DNA of 64,000 nt from Lysobacteraceae bacterium 2PB (lineage in GTDB: Bacteria > Pseudomonadota > Gammaproteobacteria > Xanthomonadales > Xanthomonadaceae): NCBI GenBank assembly GCA_005502915.1, contig SCMT01000018.1:19905-83904 (forward strand), read 5' to 3'. This document shows, in pieces, positions 14,265 through 22,614 of the stretch; within the stretch, counting starts at the first letter, position 1; every line of letters starts with the position of its first letter. The notes beneath the pieces are model-generated. The model saw only the letters and a program-made list of their open reading frames with translations. It was not told where the DNA came from and made no database searches. Position numbers and translations under genes: made by a program.

Positions 14265-14785
14265 ATCCCTCCCGCAAACGCCGCCTCTGGTTCGTGCTCG
14301 CGGTGCTCGCCGCCGCGTCGATCGCCGCGGTGCTGGTGACCATGGCCCTGCAGCGCAACGTCGCCTATCTCTACACGCCGGCCGAAGTGCTGCGCGGCGC
14401 CGCCGGCCCGAAGGTCGCCTCGGGCGACACCGTGTTCCGCCTCGGCGGCATGGTCTCGGCCGGTTCGTTCAAGCGTGCGGAGGGCTCGATGGAAGCGCAT
14501 TTCCGCGTCACCGACGGCGACGCCGAACTGCCGGTGCGCTACACCGGCATCCTGCCCGACCTGTTCCGCGAGAAGCAGGCCGTGGTCGCCACCGGGCGCA
14601 TGCAGGGCGACACCTTCGTCGCCGAGCAGGTACTGGCCAAGCACGACGAAACCTACGTGCCGAAGGAAGTGGCCGACAAGATGGGCCTGGCGCACAAGAA
14701 GCATGGCGTGGTCGAGCCGGCCGCATCCGCAGACGGCAAGTCGCCCGGCGCCGCACCGGCCGACGCACCGACGAAGGGGTACTGA
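14261..14785 (+). CDS. ccmE: Periplasmic heme chaperone CcmE
   Basis: The 174-residue chaperone binds heme covalently and hands it to the CcmFH ligase. An N-terminal membrane anchor lies at about 9-30, followed by an OB-fold domain. The heme-binding motif is HDETY, with His128 as the covalent attachment site and Tyr132 as ligand. The C-terminus is an Ala/Pro-rich flexible tail. The start is ATG at 14261, overlapping the ccmD stop. Confidence 0.95.
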   Translation: MNPSRKRRLWFVLAVLAAASIAAVLVTMALQRNVAYLYTPAEVLRGAAGPKVASGDTVFRLGGMVSAGSFKRAEGSMEAHFRVTDGDAELPVRYTGILPDLFREKQAVVATGRMQGDTFVAEQVLAKHDETYVPKEVADKMGLAHKKHGVVEPAASADGKSPGAAPADAPTKGY

Positions 14786-14789
14786 GCCC

Positions 14790-16880
14790 GTGCATCTGCT
14801 TCCGGAACTGGGCCAGGTCGCCCTCGTCCTCGCACTGCTGGTCGCGGTGCTGCAGGCGGCGCTGCCGCTGATCGGCGCGCAGCGCGGCATCAAACCATGG
14901 ATGGCCGTCGCGCGCCCCGCCGCGTGGGCGCAGCTGGCGACGGTCGGCGTCGCCTTCGCCATCCTCACCTGGGGTTTCGTCAGCCAGGACTTCTCGCTGC
15001 GCTACGTCGCCGAGAACTCCAACTCGCTGCTGCCGATGATGTACCGCTACTCGGCGGTGTGGGGCGCGCATGAAGGCTCGCTGCTGCTGTGGGCGCTGAT
15101 CCTGGCGGCCTGGACGGCGGCGGTGGCGATGTTCTCGCGCTCGCTGCCGGATGCAGTCGTCGCGCGCGTGCTCGGCACCATGGGCGTGGTCAGCATCGGC
15201 TTCCTCGCCTTCATGATCTTCACCAGCAATCCGTTCGAGCGCATCCTCCCGGCCGCCGCCGAAGGTCGCGACCTGAACCCGCTGCTGCAGGATTTCGGGC
15301 TGATCGTGCATCCGCCGATGCTCTACATGGGCTACGTCGGCTTCGCGGTGCCGTTCGCGTTCGCGATCGCTGCCCTGCTCGACCGCAACGCCTCGAAGCC
15401 GGAGATGGTCGCCGGCTGGCTGCGCTGGACGCGACCGTGGACCAACGTCGCCTGGGCCTTCCTGACACTCGGCATCGCGCTGGGCAGCTGGTGGGCCTAC
15501 TACGAACTGGGCTGGGGCGGCTGGTGGTTCTGGGATCCGGTCGAGAACGCCAGTTTCATGCCCTGGCTGGCCGGCGCGGCGCTGCTGCATTCGCAGGCGA
15601 TCACCGAGAAGCGCGGCAGCTTCCGCAGCTGGACCCTGCTGCTGGCGATCGCCACGTTCTCGCTGTCGCTGCTGGGCACCTTCCTCGTGCGCTCCGGCGT
15701 GCTGACCAGCGTGCATGCCTTCGCCTCCGACCCGGGGCGCGGCATGTTCATCCTGATCTTCCTCGGCCTGGTCGTCGGCGCGTCCCTGCTGCTCTACGCG
15801 CTGCGCGCCGACGATACACCGGGCAAGCCGTTCGCAGGGCAGTCGCGCGAGACGCTGCTGCTGGTCAACAACATCTTCCTCACCGCCGCCTGCGCGATGG
15901 TGCTGATCGGCACGCTCTATCCGCTGCTGCTCGACGCGATCGGCAGCGACGACAAGATCTCGGTCGGTCCGCCGTACTTCTCGCTGCTGTTCATCCTGCT
16001 GATGCTGCCGATCGTGCTGCTGGTGCCGCTCGGCCCGCTGGTGAAGTGGCAGCGCGACCAGGTCGGCAAGCCGCTGCGCCTGCTGCTGCCCTGGCTGGGC
16101 CTGGCGCTGGTCTGCGGCGTGATCGCGTACTTCCAGGCACCGCAGGGCCCCCTGAAGACCGCCGCCGGCGTGGCCGGCGCGCTGTGGGTGGGCCTGGGCA
16201 CCCTGCACTTCGTCTGGCAGCGCCTGCGCAGCGCGGGCGGACGCCTCACCGCCGAGATGGCCGGAATGGCGCTGGCGCACTTCGGCATCGCGGTGTTCCT
16301 GGTCGGCGCGCTGCTGGTCGAAGCGCAGGTGCAGCAGCGCGAGATCGCGATGAAGCCCGGCGAAACCCTGACTCTCGGCCGCGACAGCTTCCGCTTCGAC
16401 GGCGTCGAGCGTCTGCAGGGCCCGAACTACATGGCCAGCCGCGGCACCATCGAAGTGTTCCGCGACGACCGTCGCGTGACCACGCTGCATCCGGAGAAGC
16501 GCGAATACGCCAGCGGCGGCCAGGTGATGACCGAAGCCGGCATCCGCCCCGGCGTCACCCGCGACCTGTTCGTCGCCCTCGGCGAGCCGCTGGGCGGCGG
16601 CGCCTGGGCGGTGCGCGTGCACATCAAACCCTACATCCGCTGGGTGTGGATCGGCGCGCTGCTGATGGCGCTGGGGGCATTCGTGACGGCGGTGGATCGG
16701 CGGTTCCGCAGAGTCCGCAGGGACGCCTCCTCCGCCGGCAGCAATAGCGCCGATGGCGAACTCCCCGAGGCCTTTTCGGTCGTCGAATCCGTCCATGCCC
16801 TGGGCGGGCATGGGCCACGGCGCAGCATGGGCACCGGGGACAGACAGGGCTTCTCGCTGGATATGGACGGAGACGACTGA
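14790..16880 (+). CDS. ccmF: Heme lyase subunit CcmF
   Basis: CcmF is the large membrane subunit of the heme ligase that joins heme to apocytochrome c. From a GTG at 14790, four bases after the ccmE stop, it reads 696 residues. The WWD motif WGGWWFWDPVENAS is near 242-255, with many membrane helices before and after. The family is typically about 650 residues. The extra length is an acidic, Ser/Gly-rich C-terminal tail of about 55 residues (DGELPEAFSVVES and beyond) after the last helix and its RRFRR anchor. The stop overlaps the ccmG ATG. Confidence 0.93.
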   Translation: MHLLPELGQVALVLALLVAVLQAALPLIGAQRGIKPWMAVARPAAWAQLATVGVAFAILTWGFVSQDFSLRYVAENSNSLLPMMYRYSAVWGAHEGSLLLWALILAAWTAAVAMFSRSLPDAVVARVLGTMGVVSIGFLAFMIFTSNPFERILPAAAEGRDLNPLLQDFGLIVHPPMLYMGYVGFAVPFAFAIAALLDRNASKPEMVAGWLRWTRPWTNVAWAFLTLGIALGSWWAYYELGWGGWWFWDPVENASFMPWLAGAALLHSQAITEKRGSFRSWTLLLAIATFSLSLLGTFLVRSGVLTSVHAFASDPGRGMFILIFLGLVVGASLLLYALRADDTPGKPFAGQSRETLLLVNNIFLTAACAMVLIGTLYPLLLDAIGSDDKISVGPPYFSLLFILLMLPIVLLVPLGPLVKWQRDQVGKPLRLLLPWLGLALVCGVIAYFQAPQGPLKTAAGVAGALWVGLGTLHFVWQRLRSAGGRLTAEMAGMALAHFGIAVFLVGALLVEAQVQQREIAMKPGETLTLGRDSFRFDGVERLQGPNYMASRGTIEVFRDDRRVTTLHPEKREYASGGQVMTEAGIRPGVTRDLFVALGEPLGGGAWAVRVHIKPYIRWVWIGALLMALGAFVTAVDRRFRRVRRDASSAGSNSADGELPEAFSVVESVHALGGHGPRRSMGTGDRQGFSLDMDGDD

Positions 16881-17425
16881 TGACCGCCAAACGCTGGCTC
16901 CCCTTCGTCGCCTTCCTGCTGATCGCCGCGCTGATGGCTGCGGGCGTGTGGATGAGCCGTCGCAGCGACCGCGATGCGCTGCCCTCCCCGTTGATCAACA
17001 AGCCGGCCCCGGAATTCGCGCTGCCCGTGTTGCACGAACCCGGGCGCATCATCAGCTCGAAGGAACTGCGCGGACAGCCCTACCTGCTCAACGTCTGGGG
17101 CAGCTGGTGCCCCGAGTGCGTGACCGAGCATCCGGTGATCACCCGTTTCGCCGAGACCAAGCGCGTGCGCGTGATCGGCTACAACTGGAAGGACGAGCGC
17201 GCCGACGCGCTGGCCTGGCTGGAGCGCTTCAACAACCCGTACTGGCTGGTGCTCGCCGACGAGGAAGGCCAAGTCGCGATCGACTTCGGCATCTACGGCG
17301 CACCCGAGACCTTCCTGGTCGACGGCAAGGGCATCGTGCGCTGGAAGCACGTCGGCGCGATGACCGATGCGATCGTTCGCGACGAGCTGCTGCCCGCGCT
17401 GGACGCCGTGGAGAAGGGGCAATGA
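16880..17425 (+). CDS. ccmG: Cytochrome c biogenesis thioredoxin CcmG/DsbE
   Basis: The 181-residue membrane-tethered thioredoxin reduces the apocytochrome or CcmH disulfide. A signal anchor at about 7-25 is followed by a thioredoxin fold whose active site is Cys77-Pro-Glu-Cys80 (WGSWCPECV). This WCPxC context with an acidic residue is typical for CcmG. The start overlaps the ccmF stop and the stop overlaps the ccmH start. Confidence 0.95.
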   Translation: MTAKRWLPFVAFLLIAALMAAGVWMSRRSDRDALPSPLINKPAPEFALPVLHEPGRIISSKELRGQPYLLNVWGSWCPECVTEHPVITRFAETKRVRVIGYNWKDERADALAWLERFNNPYWLVLADEEGQVAIDFGIYGAPETFLVDGKGIVRWKHVGAMTDAIVRDELLPALDAVEKGQ

Positions 17426-17994
17426 GCGTCGATGTCGTGGTGAAGGGCAAATCCCCCCAGCCCCCCTTTTGCGAAGGGGGGAACCGCGCCAGCAGGAACG
17501 ACACGACGTCCCGCTTGTCTTCCCCCTTTGAAAAAGGGGGATCGAGGGGGATTTGCGTTTCGCTCATCCTCGGCCTGCTCATCGCCCTGCTCGCGTCCAC
17601 CGCCGCGTTCGCGCAGAAAGCCACCGATCCCGCGCCGCTGCAGTTCACCAGCACCGCCGAGGAAAAGCGCTTCCACGCGCTGGTCGCCGAGCTGCGCTGC
17701 GTGATGTGCCAGAACCAATCGCTGGCCGATTCCAATGCGCAGATCGCGGTCGACCTGCGCCGCGAAGTGCTCGAACTGATGCGCGAAGGCCGCAGCGACC
17801 AGGAAGTGCGCGACTTCCTGGTCGCGCGCTACGGCGAATTCGTGCTCTACCGCCCGCAGGTGGAAGCGAAGACGTGGCTGCTGTGGTTCGGGCCGCTGCT
17901 GTTCGCGCTGCTCGGCGGCGTGGTGGTCTGGCGCCTGCTGCGCCGCAATGCCGGCGCCGCGCCCCCGCCCGCCGACGATTCCCAGGAGTGGTGA
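17422..17994 (+). CDS. ccmH: Cytochrome c maturation protein CcmH, N-terminus interrupted by a palindromic element
   Basis: CcmH/CycL holds the CxxC thiol pair that reduces apocytochrome c and works with CcmF. The LRCVMCQNQS motif (Cys93, Cys96), the three-helix domain and the C-terminal membrane helix (WLLWFGPLLFALLGGVVVW) are intact. The N-terminus is odd: about 45 residues precede the signal sequence core (VSLILGLLIALLASTAAFA), and residues 9-45 are encoded by a 110-base palindromic repeat. The ATG at 17422 is coupled to the ccmG stop and keeps the frame open through the repeat. An in-frame TTG at 17515 is an alternative start but also lies inside the repeat. Whether such a long n-region still directs export is unknown. 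Confidence 0.88.
   Translation: MSVDVVVKGKSPQPPFCEGGNRASRNDTTSRLSSPFEKGGSRGICVSLILGLLIALLASTAAFAQKATDPAPLQFTSTAEEKRFHALVAELRCVMCQNQSLADSNAQIAVDLRREVLELMREGRSDQEVRDFLVARYGEFVLYRPQVEAKTWLLWFGPLLFALLGGVVVWRLLRRNAGAAPPPADDSQEW
17447..17556. repeat. 110-base REP-like palindromic doublet inside ccmH
   Basis: The ends are inverted copies: GCAAATCCCCCCAGCCCCCC at the left matches the reverse complement of the right end, GCAAATCCCCCTCGATCCCCC-like. Each end also carries its own C-run/G-run hairpin (CCCCCCTTTTGCGAAGGGGGG and CCCCCTTTGAAAAAGGGGG). This layout is typical of dispersed, probably mobilised REP/MITE-type elements rich in C5-TTT-G5 motifs. Here it lies within a coding sequence rather than between genes. 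Confidence 0.85.
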
Positions 17995-19016
17995 TGTCCG
18001 GTTCGTTCCCGTCCCCGGCCCTCGTGTTTTCGCTGATCGTCGCCGCGGCGACGCTGCTGGTCTTCGCCACCGTGCTGCGCCCGCTGTGGCGCGATCGGCC
18101 ACGCACCGCACTGGTGCTGATCGCGATGCTGACCCTCGGCTCCGCCGCGCTCTACCGCGTCGTCGGCACGCCCGCCGCGCTGGATGCCGCCGCCGTCGAG
18201 CGCCCGGACACCATCGAGGAAGCCGTGGCCCAGCTCGAGAAGAACAGCGACCGCTTCGCCGACCACCAGGGCTGGGTGATGCTGGCCAACGCCTACGCGC
18301 GCATGGGCGACGCGACCAAGGCCCGCGACGCCTGGGAAAAGGCCGTCGCGATGGCCCCGGACGACGCCGACCTGCGTGCCGCCACCGCCGAGGCCCGGGC
18401 CCGCGCGCATCCGCAGCAGCGCTTCGACGCGCGCGCGGTCGAACACCTGCGCCATGCCCTGAAGCAGAATCCGAAGCACCAGCGCGCACGCCTGTTCCTC
18501 GGCGTGTCGCTGCGCCAGCAGGGCAAGCCGGCCGAAGCGGCCGAGGCCTGGATGCCCCTGCTCGCGACCACCGAAGGCGATGCCCGCAACACCCTGCGCG
18601 GCGAGATCGACGCCGCGCGCACGGACGCCGGCCTGCCGCCGCTGCCGGAGGAGGCTGCCGCACCGGCGCGGAACGGACTGGTCGTGAAGGTCGCGCTCGA
18701 TCCCGACTTCGCCGCCCGCGTGCGCCTGCGTGGCGACGCCACCGTCTTCGTCATCGCCCGCGCCGTGGGCGGACCGCCGATGCCGGTCGCGGTCGAGAAG
18801 CACCCGCTGTCGTCGCTGCCGCTCACCGTGACCCTCGACGACGCCGACGGCCCGATGCCCACCGCGAAGCTGTCCGCGCTGCAGGAAGTCGAAGTGATCG
18901 CGCGCATCTCCGCCAGCGGCAACGCGATGCGCGAGGACGGCGATATCGAATCCGCGCCGCAGCGCGTGCGCCTGCCCTCGACCGCACCGGTCGCGCTGAC
19001 CCTCGGCACGCCCTGA
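17994..19016 (+). CDS. ccmI: Cytochrome c maturation protein CcmI/CycH
   Basis: The 340-residue protein is an apocytochrome c chaperone. Two N-terminal membrane helices (about 8-30 and 38-56) are followed by TPR repeats (GWVMLANAYARMGDATKARDAW and HLRHALKQNPKHQRARLFLG regions) that bind the C-terminal helix of the apocytochrome, then a C-terminal beta-rich domain. The start overlaps the last base of the ccmH stop. It closes the ccm operon. Confidence 0.9.
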   Translation: MSGSFPSPALVFSLIVAAATLLVFATVLRPLWRDRPRTALVLIAMLTLGSAALYRVVGTPAALDAAAVERPDTIEEAVAQLEKNSDRFADHQGWVMLANAYARMGDATKARDAWEKAVAMAPDDADLRAATAEARARAHPQQRFDARAVEHLRHALKQNPKHQRARLFLGVSLRQQGKPAEAAEAWMPLLATTEGDARNTLRGEIDAARTDAGLPPLPEEAAAPARNGLVVKVALDPDFAARVRLRGDATVFVIARAVGGPPMPVAVEKHPLSSLPLTVTLDDADGPMPTAKLSALQEVEVIARISASGNAMREDGDIESAPQRVRLPSTAPVALTLGTP

Positions 19017-19026
19017 GCCCGGGGCG

Positions 19027-20028
19027 ATGATCGTCCAGGACACCTCGTCCGGAGACCGTCGGCGCCAGCGCCTGCGCCGCCTGCGCCTGGCGCGCCTGCT
19101 CGCGCTCGGCTGCGTCGGCGTGCTCGCCCTGCCGCTGCTGTTCCGCGTGCTGCCGGAGACCGGGGACAGCTCGGAATCCGCTGCAGTCTCTGCCCTGGTG
19201 TGGCTGCTCGACCTCGCCGCGCACTGGCAATGGCTGTTCGCGATCGGGCTGGTCGTGCTTTGCGTCACCATCGGCCTGGCCACCCACCGAGACCGGCGCT
19301 GGTGGGCGCTGATCCCGATCGCGGCGGCGCCGCTTTGGACCGCCAGTCCGGTGCTGCCGGACGCCGACGACAAGGCCACGCCGGAGCTGACCGTCATCGT
19401 CGCGAATGTTCATGCCGGCAACCGCGATCCACGTCCGCTGCTCGACTGGCTGGCCACGGCGCCGGCCGATGTCGTGGTCCTGCTCGAACTCTCGCCGGCC
19501 TATGCCGAAGCGCTGGCCAGCGCCGCGCCCGACTATCCCCACCGCGAACTGCTGCCGGACGACTCGCCGTTCGGCATCGGCCTGCTCTCGCGCCGTCCGC
19601 TGGCCGGGTTCGAGACCCACGCCAGCGCCGACGACATCCCCTTCCTGCTCGCGATGCTGGACACGCCACAGGGCCAGGCACGCCTGATCGCGGTGCATCC
19701 GATGCCGCCGCTGCAGCCGCACTGGCGACACGAACGCGACCTGCTGCTGGAGGTCGCCGCGCGCGACAGCCGCGAGCTGCCGACCCTGGTCGTCGGCGAT
19801 CTCAACGCCACGCCCTGGTCGACCGCGCTGCTCTCGCCGCGCACGCGCGACCTGCGCCGCACCACCGGCTTCGCGCCGACCTGGCGCCCCTTCGGCGGGC
19901 GCTGGTTCGGCCTGCCCATCGACCACGTGCTGGCCTCGCCGCACTGGCAGCGCGTGCACGCAGAACGCGGCCCCGACATCGGCTCCGACCATCTCCCCAT
20001 CCGCGTCGCGCTGCGCGGCGCGCGGTGA
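19027..20028 (+). CDS. Membrane-anchored endonuclease/exonuclease/phosphatase family protein
   Basis: The 333-residue protein has three N-terminal hydrophobic helices (about 18-40, 55-75, 82-100) and then an EEP domain of about 220 residues. Catalytic blocks are VIVANVHAGN, a Glu in VVLLELSPAY, VVGDLNATPW and the C-terminal GSDHLPIR. The domain should face the periplasm. EEP proteins of this arrangement may act on phosphodiesters or lipid head groups; the substrate is unknown. It begins 10 bases after ccmI but has no evident functional link to it. Confidence 0.8.
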   Translation: MIVQDTSSGDRRRQRLRRLRLARLLALGCVGVLALPLLFRVLPETGDSSESAAVSALVWLLDLAAHWQWLFAIGLVVLCVTIGLATHRDRRWWALIPIAAAPLWTASPVLPDADDKATPELTVIVANVHAGNRDPRPLLDWLATAPADVVVLLELSPAYAEALASAAPDYPHRELLPDDSPFGIGLLSRRPLAGFETHASADDIPFLLAMLDTPQGQARLIAVHPMPPLQPHWRHERDLLLEVAARDSRELPTLVVGDLNATPWSTALLSPRTRDLRRTTGFAPTWRPFGGRWFGLPIDHVLASPHWQRVHAERGPDIGSDHLPIRVALRGAR

Positions 20029-20136
20029 ACACTCACGAGACGAATCGACATGACATGGACGTCACACGATAAGGAAACAACCATCGGGCATGGCCGCGTG
20101 TCCCGTGACGACACGCCCGGCCGTTACACTGCGCCG

Positions 20137-21252
20137 ATGACCGAATTCATTCCCGCCGGCAGCCGCTTCGTCGACCTGCCCTCGCCCTTCGCGATGAAAC
20201 GCGGCGGCGCCCTCCACGGCGCGCGAATGGCCTATGAAACCTGGGGCGAGCTCAACGCCGACGGCGACAACGCCATCCTGATCCTCACCGGCCTCTCGCC
20301 CGACGCCCATGCGGCCAGCAACGCCGGCAATGCCGACCCCGGCTGGTGGGAAGCCATGCTCGGCCCGGGCAAGCCGATCGACACCGACCGCTGGTTCGTG
20401 CTCTGCGTGAACACGCTCGGCAGCTGCAAGGGCTCGACCGGCCCGGCCTCGATCGATCCTGCGACCGGCACGCCGTACCGGCTGCGCTTCCCCGACCTGT
20501 CGGTGGAGGACTGCGCCGTCGCCGCCGGCCACGTCGTGCGCAGCCTCGGCATCGAACGCCTGGCCTGCGTGATCGGCAACTCGATGGGCGGCATGGTCGC
20601 CCTCGCGTTCCTGCAGCAGTTTCCGGGCATCGCCCACGCCCACATCAACATCTCCGGCGCCGCGCGCGCACTGCCGTTCTCGATCGCGATCCGCTCGCTG
20701 CAGCGCGAGGCGATCCGCCTCGACCCGAACTGGAACAACGGCGACTACAGCGACGAGTCCTATCCCGAAGCCGGCATGCGCATGGCGCGCAAGCTCGGCG
20801 TGATCACCTATCGCTCCGCGCTGGAATGGGACGGCCGCTTCGGTCGCGTACGCCTGGATTCGGACCGCCGCATCGGCGAAGACCCGTTCGGCCTGGAGTT
20901 CGAGGTCGAGAGCTATCTCGAAGGCCACGCCCGCCGCTTCGTGCGCCGCTTCGATCCGAACTGCTATCTGTACCTCAGCCGCTCCATGGACTGGTTCGAC
21001 CTCGGCGAATCCTGCCACGGCACCTGCGAGGACGGCCTGTCGAAGCTGCGCGTGAATCGCGCCCTGGCGATCGGCGTGCACACCGACATCCTGTTCCCGC
21101 TGCAGCAGCAGCAGGAGATCGCCGACGGCCTGCTCGCCGGCGGCACCGACGCCCGCTGCCTGCAGTTGCCCTCGCCGCAGGGCCACGACGCCTTCCTGGT
21201 CGACATCGCCCGCTTCGGACCAGCCGTCCGGGACTTCCTCGACTCGCTCTGA
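20137..21252 (+). CDS. metX: MetX-family acyltransferase (homoserine O-acetyl- or serine O-succinyltransferase)
   Basis: The 371-residue alpha/beta-hydrolase-fold acyltransferase has its nucleophile Ser149 in GNSMGG, with Asp317 (GVHTDILFP) and His350 (GHDAFL) completing the triad. The MetX blocks GWWEAMLGPGKPIDTDRWF and LGSCKGSTGPASIDPATG are present. In Xanthomonadaceae, members once called MetX have been reassigned as L-serine O-succinyltransferases of cysteine biosynthesis. Here TGLSPDAHAAS and Asn rather than Gly before the nucleophile depart from classical homoserine acetyltransferases, so that role is plausible. The start at 20137 gives the family length; a terminator follows. Confidence 0.85.
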   Translation: MTEFIPAGSRFVDLPSPFAMKRGGALHGARMAYETWGELNADGDNAILILTGLSPDAHAASNAGNADPGWWEAMLGPGKPIDTDRWFVLCVNTLGSCKGSTGPASIDPATGTPYRLRFPDLSVEDCAVAAGHVVRSLGIERLACVIGNSMGGMVALAFLQQFPGIAHAHINISGAARALPFSIAIRSLQREAIRLDPNWNNGDYSDESYPEAGMRMARKLGVITYRSALEWDGRFGRVRLDSDRRIGEDPFGLEFEVESYLEGHARRFVRRFDPNCYLYLSRSMDWFDLGESCHGTCEDGLSKLRVNRALAIGVHTDILFPLQQQQEIADGLLAGGTDARCLQLPSPQGHDAFLVDIARFGPAVRDFLDSL

Positions 21253-21280
21253 GTTCGCCCGCCAAGTGGCGCACACGTAC

Positions 21281-21308
21281 AAAGCCCCGGTCATAGCCGG
21301 GGCTTTGT
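21281..21308 (+). terminator. Rho-independent terminator after metX
   Basis: The stem AAAGCCCCGG / GCCGGGGCTTT with a short loop (TCATA) is followed by a short T-run, 28 bases after the metX stop. Confidence 0.8.
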
Positions 21309-21425
21309 CATGTAAATCAATCGTTTGCACCCATGACGAAGGCGGGGTGACTTCCGGCACGTTCAGCTTTTGATTTGGTGTTGTACTTTACCAGCACACC
21401 AAGACATCACCACCCGGAAAACACC

Positions 21426-21602
21426 ATGAACATCCTCCCGACCACGCACACCACCCCGAACCGCACCCCGGTCGTCCCGCCGGCCACGACGCGCCGCTAC
21501 AGCGAACGCACCACCGGCACCGGCTACGGTCGTTCCAGCGGCTACGCCGCCAGCCGCCGCTACACCTCCGACTGGGGTCAGGTGCGCTTCCGCTGCCGTT
21601 GA
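21426..21602 (+). CDS. Putative 58-residue Arg/Thr/Tyr-rich peptide
   Basis: A free-standing small frame follows the metX terminator. It encodes 58 residues rich in Thr, Pro, Arg, Tyr and Ser (TTHTTPNRTPVVPP, then RYSERTTGTGYGRSSGYAASRR). No hydrophobic segment or known domain is present. GGAAAA at 21417-21422 is a possible weak ribosome site, and an AT-richer tract upstream (21365-21395) could hold its promoter. The low-complexity composition suggests a disordered, nucleic-acid-binding or non-coding origin. I do not recognise it. Confidence 0.35.
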   Translation: MNILPTTHTTPNRTPVVPPATTRRYSERTTGTGYGRSSGYAASRRYTSDWGQVRFRCR

Positions 21603-21759
21603 ACGGATCACCCGGAAAGCGCCCTGCCGCGCGGGCCTGCATACGCCGCGGCATCGTTGCACCGCAGCAACGATGATCGGGTTCTGCACGCCAGCGATGC
21701 CTGTTTCGACTGCTAAACTGCCCTCATAACCCGGCAGAATGCCGAAATAGGATTTCGTC

Positions 21760-22362
21760 ATGCCCATGCACGCTCCCGCTTCGGACGCCCCTCTGGATTT
21801 TCCCGGTCGCCAGATCCTGATCGACGCCATCGACGCCGCCGTCGCACTCAAGGACGATGCCGCGACCGTGCAGGCGCTGCGCAGCGCGCTGTGTCGGATG
21901 ATGCGCGAACAGTCCGTGCGCCTGCCCGACTGCGTGCTGCAGACCGTCGAAGGCCACTACGCGCGCCGCGAGCTCTACGTCAGCCCCGAGCACGGCTACG
22001 GCGTCATCGCCATGACCTGGGCACCCAACCAGGGCACGCCGATCCACGACCATTCCGGCTTGTGGTGCGTCGAAGGCGTCTGGCACGGCCAGCTCGAGAT
22101 CACCCAGTACGACCTCGGCCAGCGCGACGGCGACCGCTACCGCTTCGTCGAATTCGGCAGCCTGATCGCCGGCACCGGCTCCGCCGGCAGCCTGATCCCG
22201 CCGCACGAGTACCACGTCATCCGCAACGCCAGCGACACCGACATCGCGGTCTCGCTGCACATCTACCAGCAGACGATGACCCGCTGCGGCATCTTCAACG
22301 ACCTCGGCGACGGCTGGCACGTCTACGCCTGCAAGCAACTGACCCTCGACAAGGCCGCCTGA
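21760..22362 (+). CDS. Cysteine dioxygenase type I family protein
   Basis: The 200-residue cupin is predicted to be a non-heme Fe(II) thiol dioxygenase that oxidises cysteine or 3-mercaptopropionate to a sulfinate. The metal-binding histidines are His96 and His98 (PIHDHSG) and His152 (PPHEYHVI), the three-His site of this family, with GVW.G.LEITQY at the cupin core. Bacterial members split between cysteine and 3-mercaptopropionate specificity, which I cannot separate here. It is near a possible serine O-succinyltransferase gene, so both may concern cysteine homeostasis. Confidence 0.85.
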   Translation: MPMHAPASDAPLDFPGRQILIDAIDAAVALKDDAATVQALRSALCRMMREQSVRLPDCVLQTVEGHYARRELYVSPEHGYGVIAMTWAPNQGTPIHDHSGLWCVEGVWHGQLEITQYDLGQRDGDRYRFVEFGSLIAGTGSAGSLIPPHEYHVIRNASDTDIAVSLHIYQQTMTRCGIFNDLGDGWHVYACKQLTLDKAA

Positions 22363-22404
22363 GGGCCTTCGCAAGCTGCCCTCGGCGGGAAGCTCCGCCT
22401 CGGC

Positions 22405-22410
22405 TATACT
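22405..22410 (+). promoter_or_regulatory. Probable -10 element of tRNA-Leu
   Basis: TATACT lies 10 bases before the mature tRNA 5' end, the usual spacing for a tRNA promoter. No good -35 hexamer is visible upstream. Confidence 0.5.
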
Positions 22411-22420
22411 TCGCCTCCGC

Positions 22421-22507
22421 GCCGGAATGGCGGAATCGGTAGACGCAGCGGACTCAAAATCCGCCGCCCTTAAAAGCGTGTGGGTTCGAGTCCCACTTCC
22501 GGCACCA
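22421..22507 (+). tRNA. tRNA-Leu, anticodon CAA
   Basis: The 87-base type II tRNA has acceptor stem GCCGGAA paired with TTCCGGC, an encoded CCA (22505-22507), a D-loop with GG-T-G features, and anticodon stem GCGGA/TCCGC around loop CTCAAAA, giving anticodon CAA. A long variable arm follows, and the T-arm contains GGTTCGAGTCC. All leucine features are present. Confidence 0.96.
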
Positions 22508-22515
22508 GTCGAAAA

Positions 22516-22540
22516 AGCCAGGCCTTGCGGCCTGGCTTTC
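22516..22540 (+). terminator. Terminator after tRNA-Leu
   Basis: The stem AAGCCAGGCC / GGCCTGGCTT with a TTGC loop is followed by TCTT, nine bases after the tRNA CCA end. Confidence 0.8.
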
Positions 22541-22614
22541 TTGCTTGCGCAGCCCGGCATGCCGCAGCCGGACGGATTGCTACACTCCACCCGCACATCG
22601 ACGAGAGACTCCAC

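Noticed and set aside
14508..16811. 767-residue minus-strand open frame opposite ccmF
   Set aside because: The composition is that of an antisense shadow of ccmF, whose motifs are clear on the other strand.
17447..17556. CRISPR-like repeat
   Set aside because: Only two inverted units with internal hairpins are present. There is no direct-repeat/spacer array here or elsewhere in the window.
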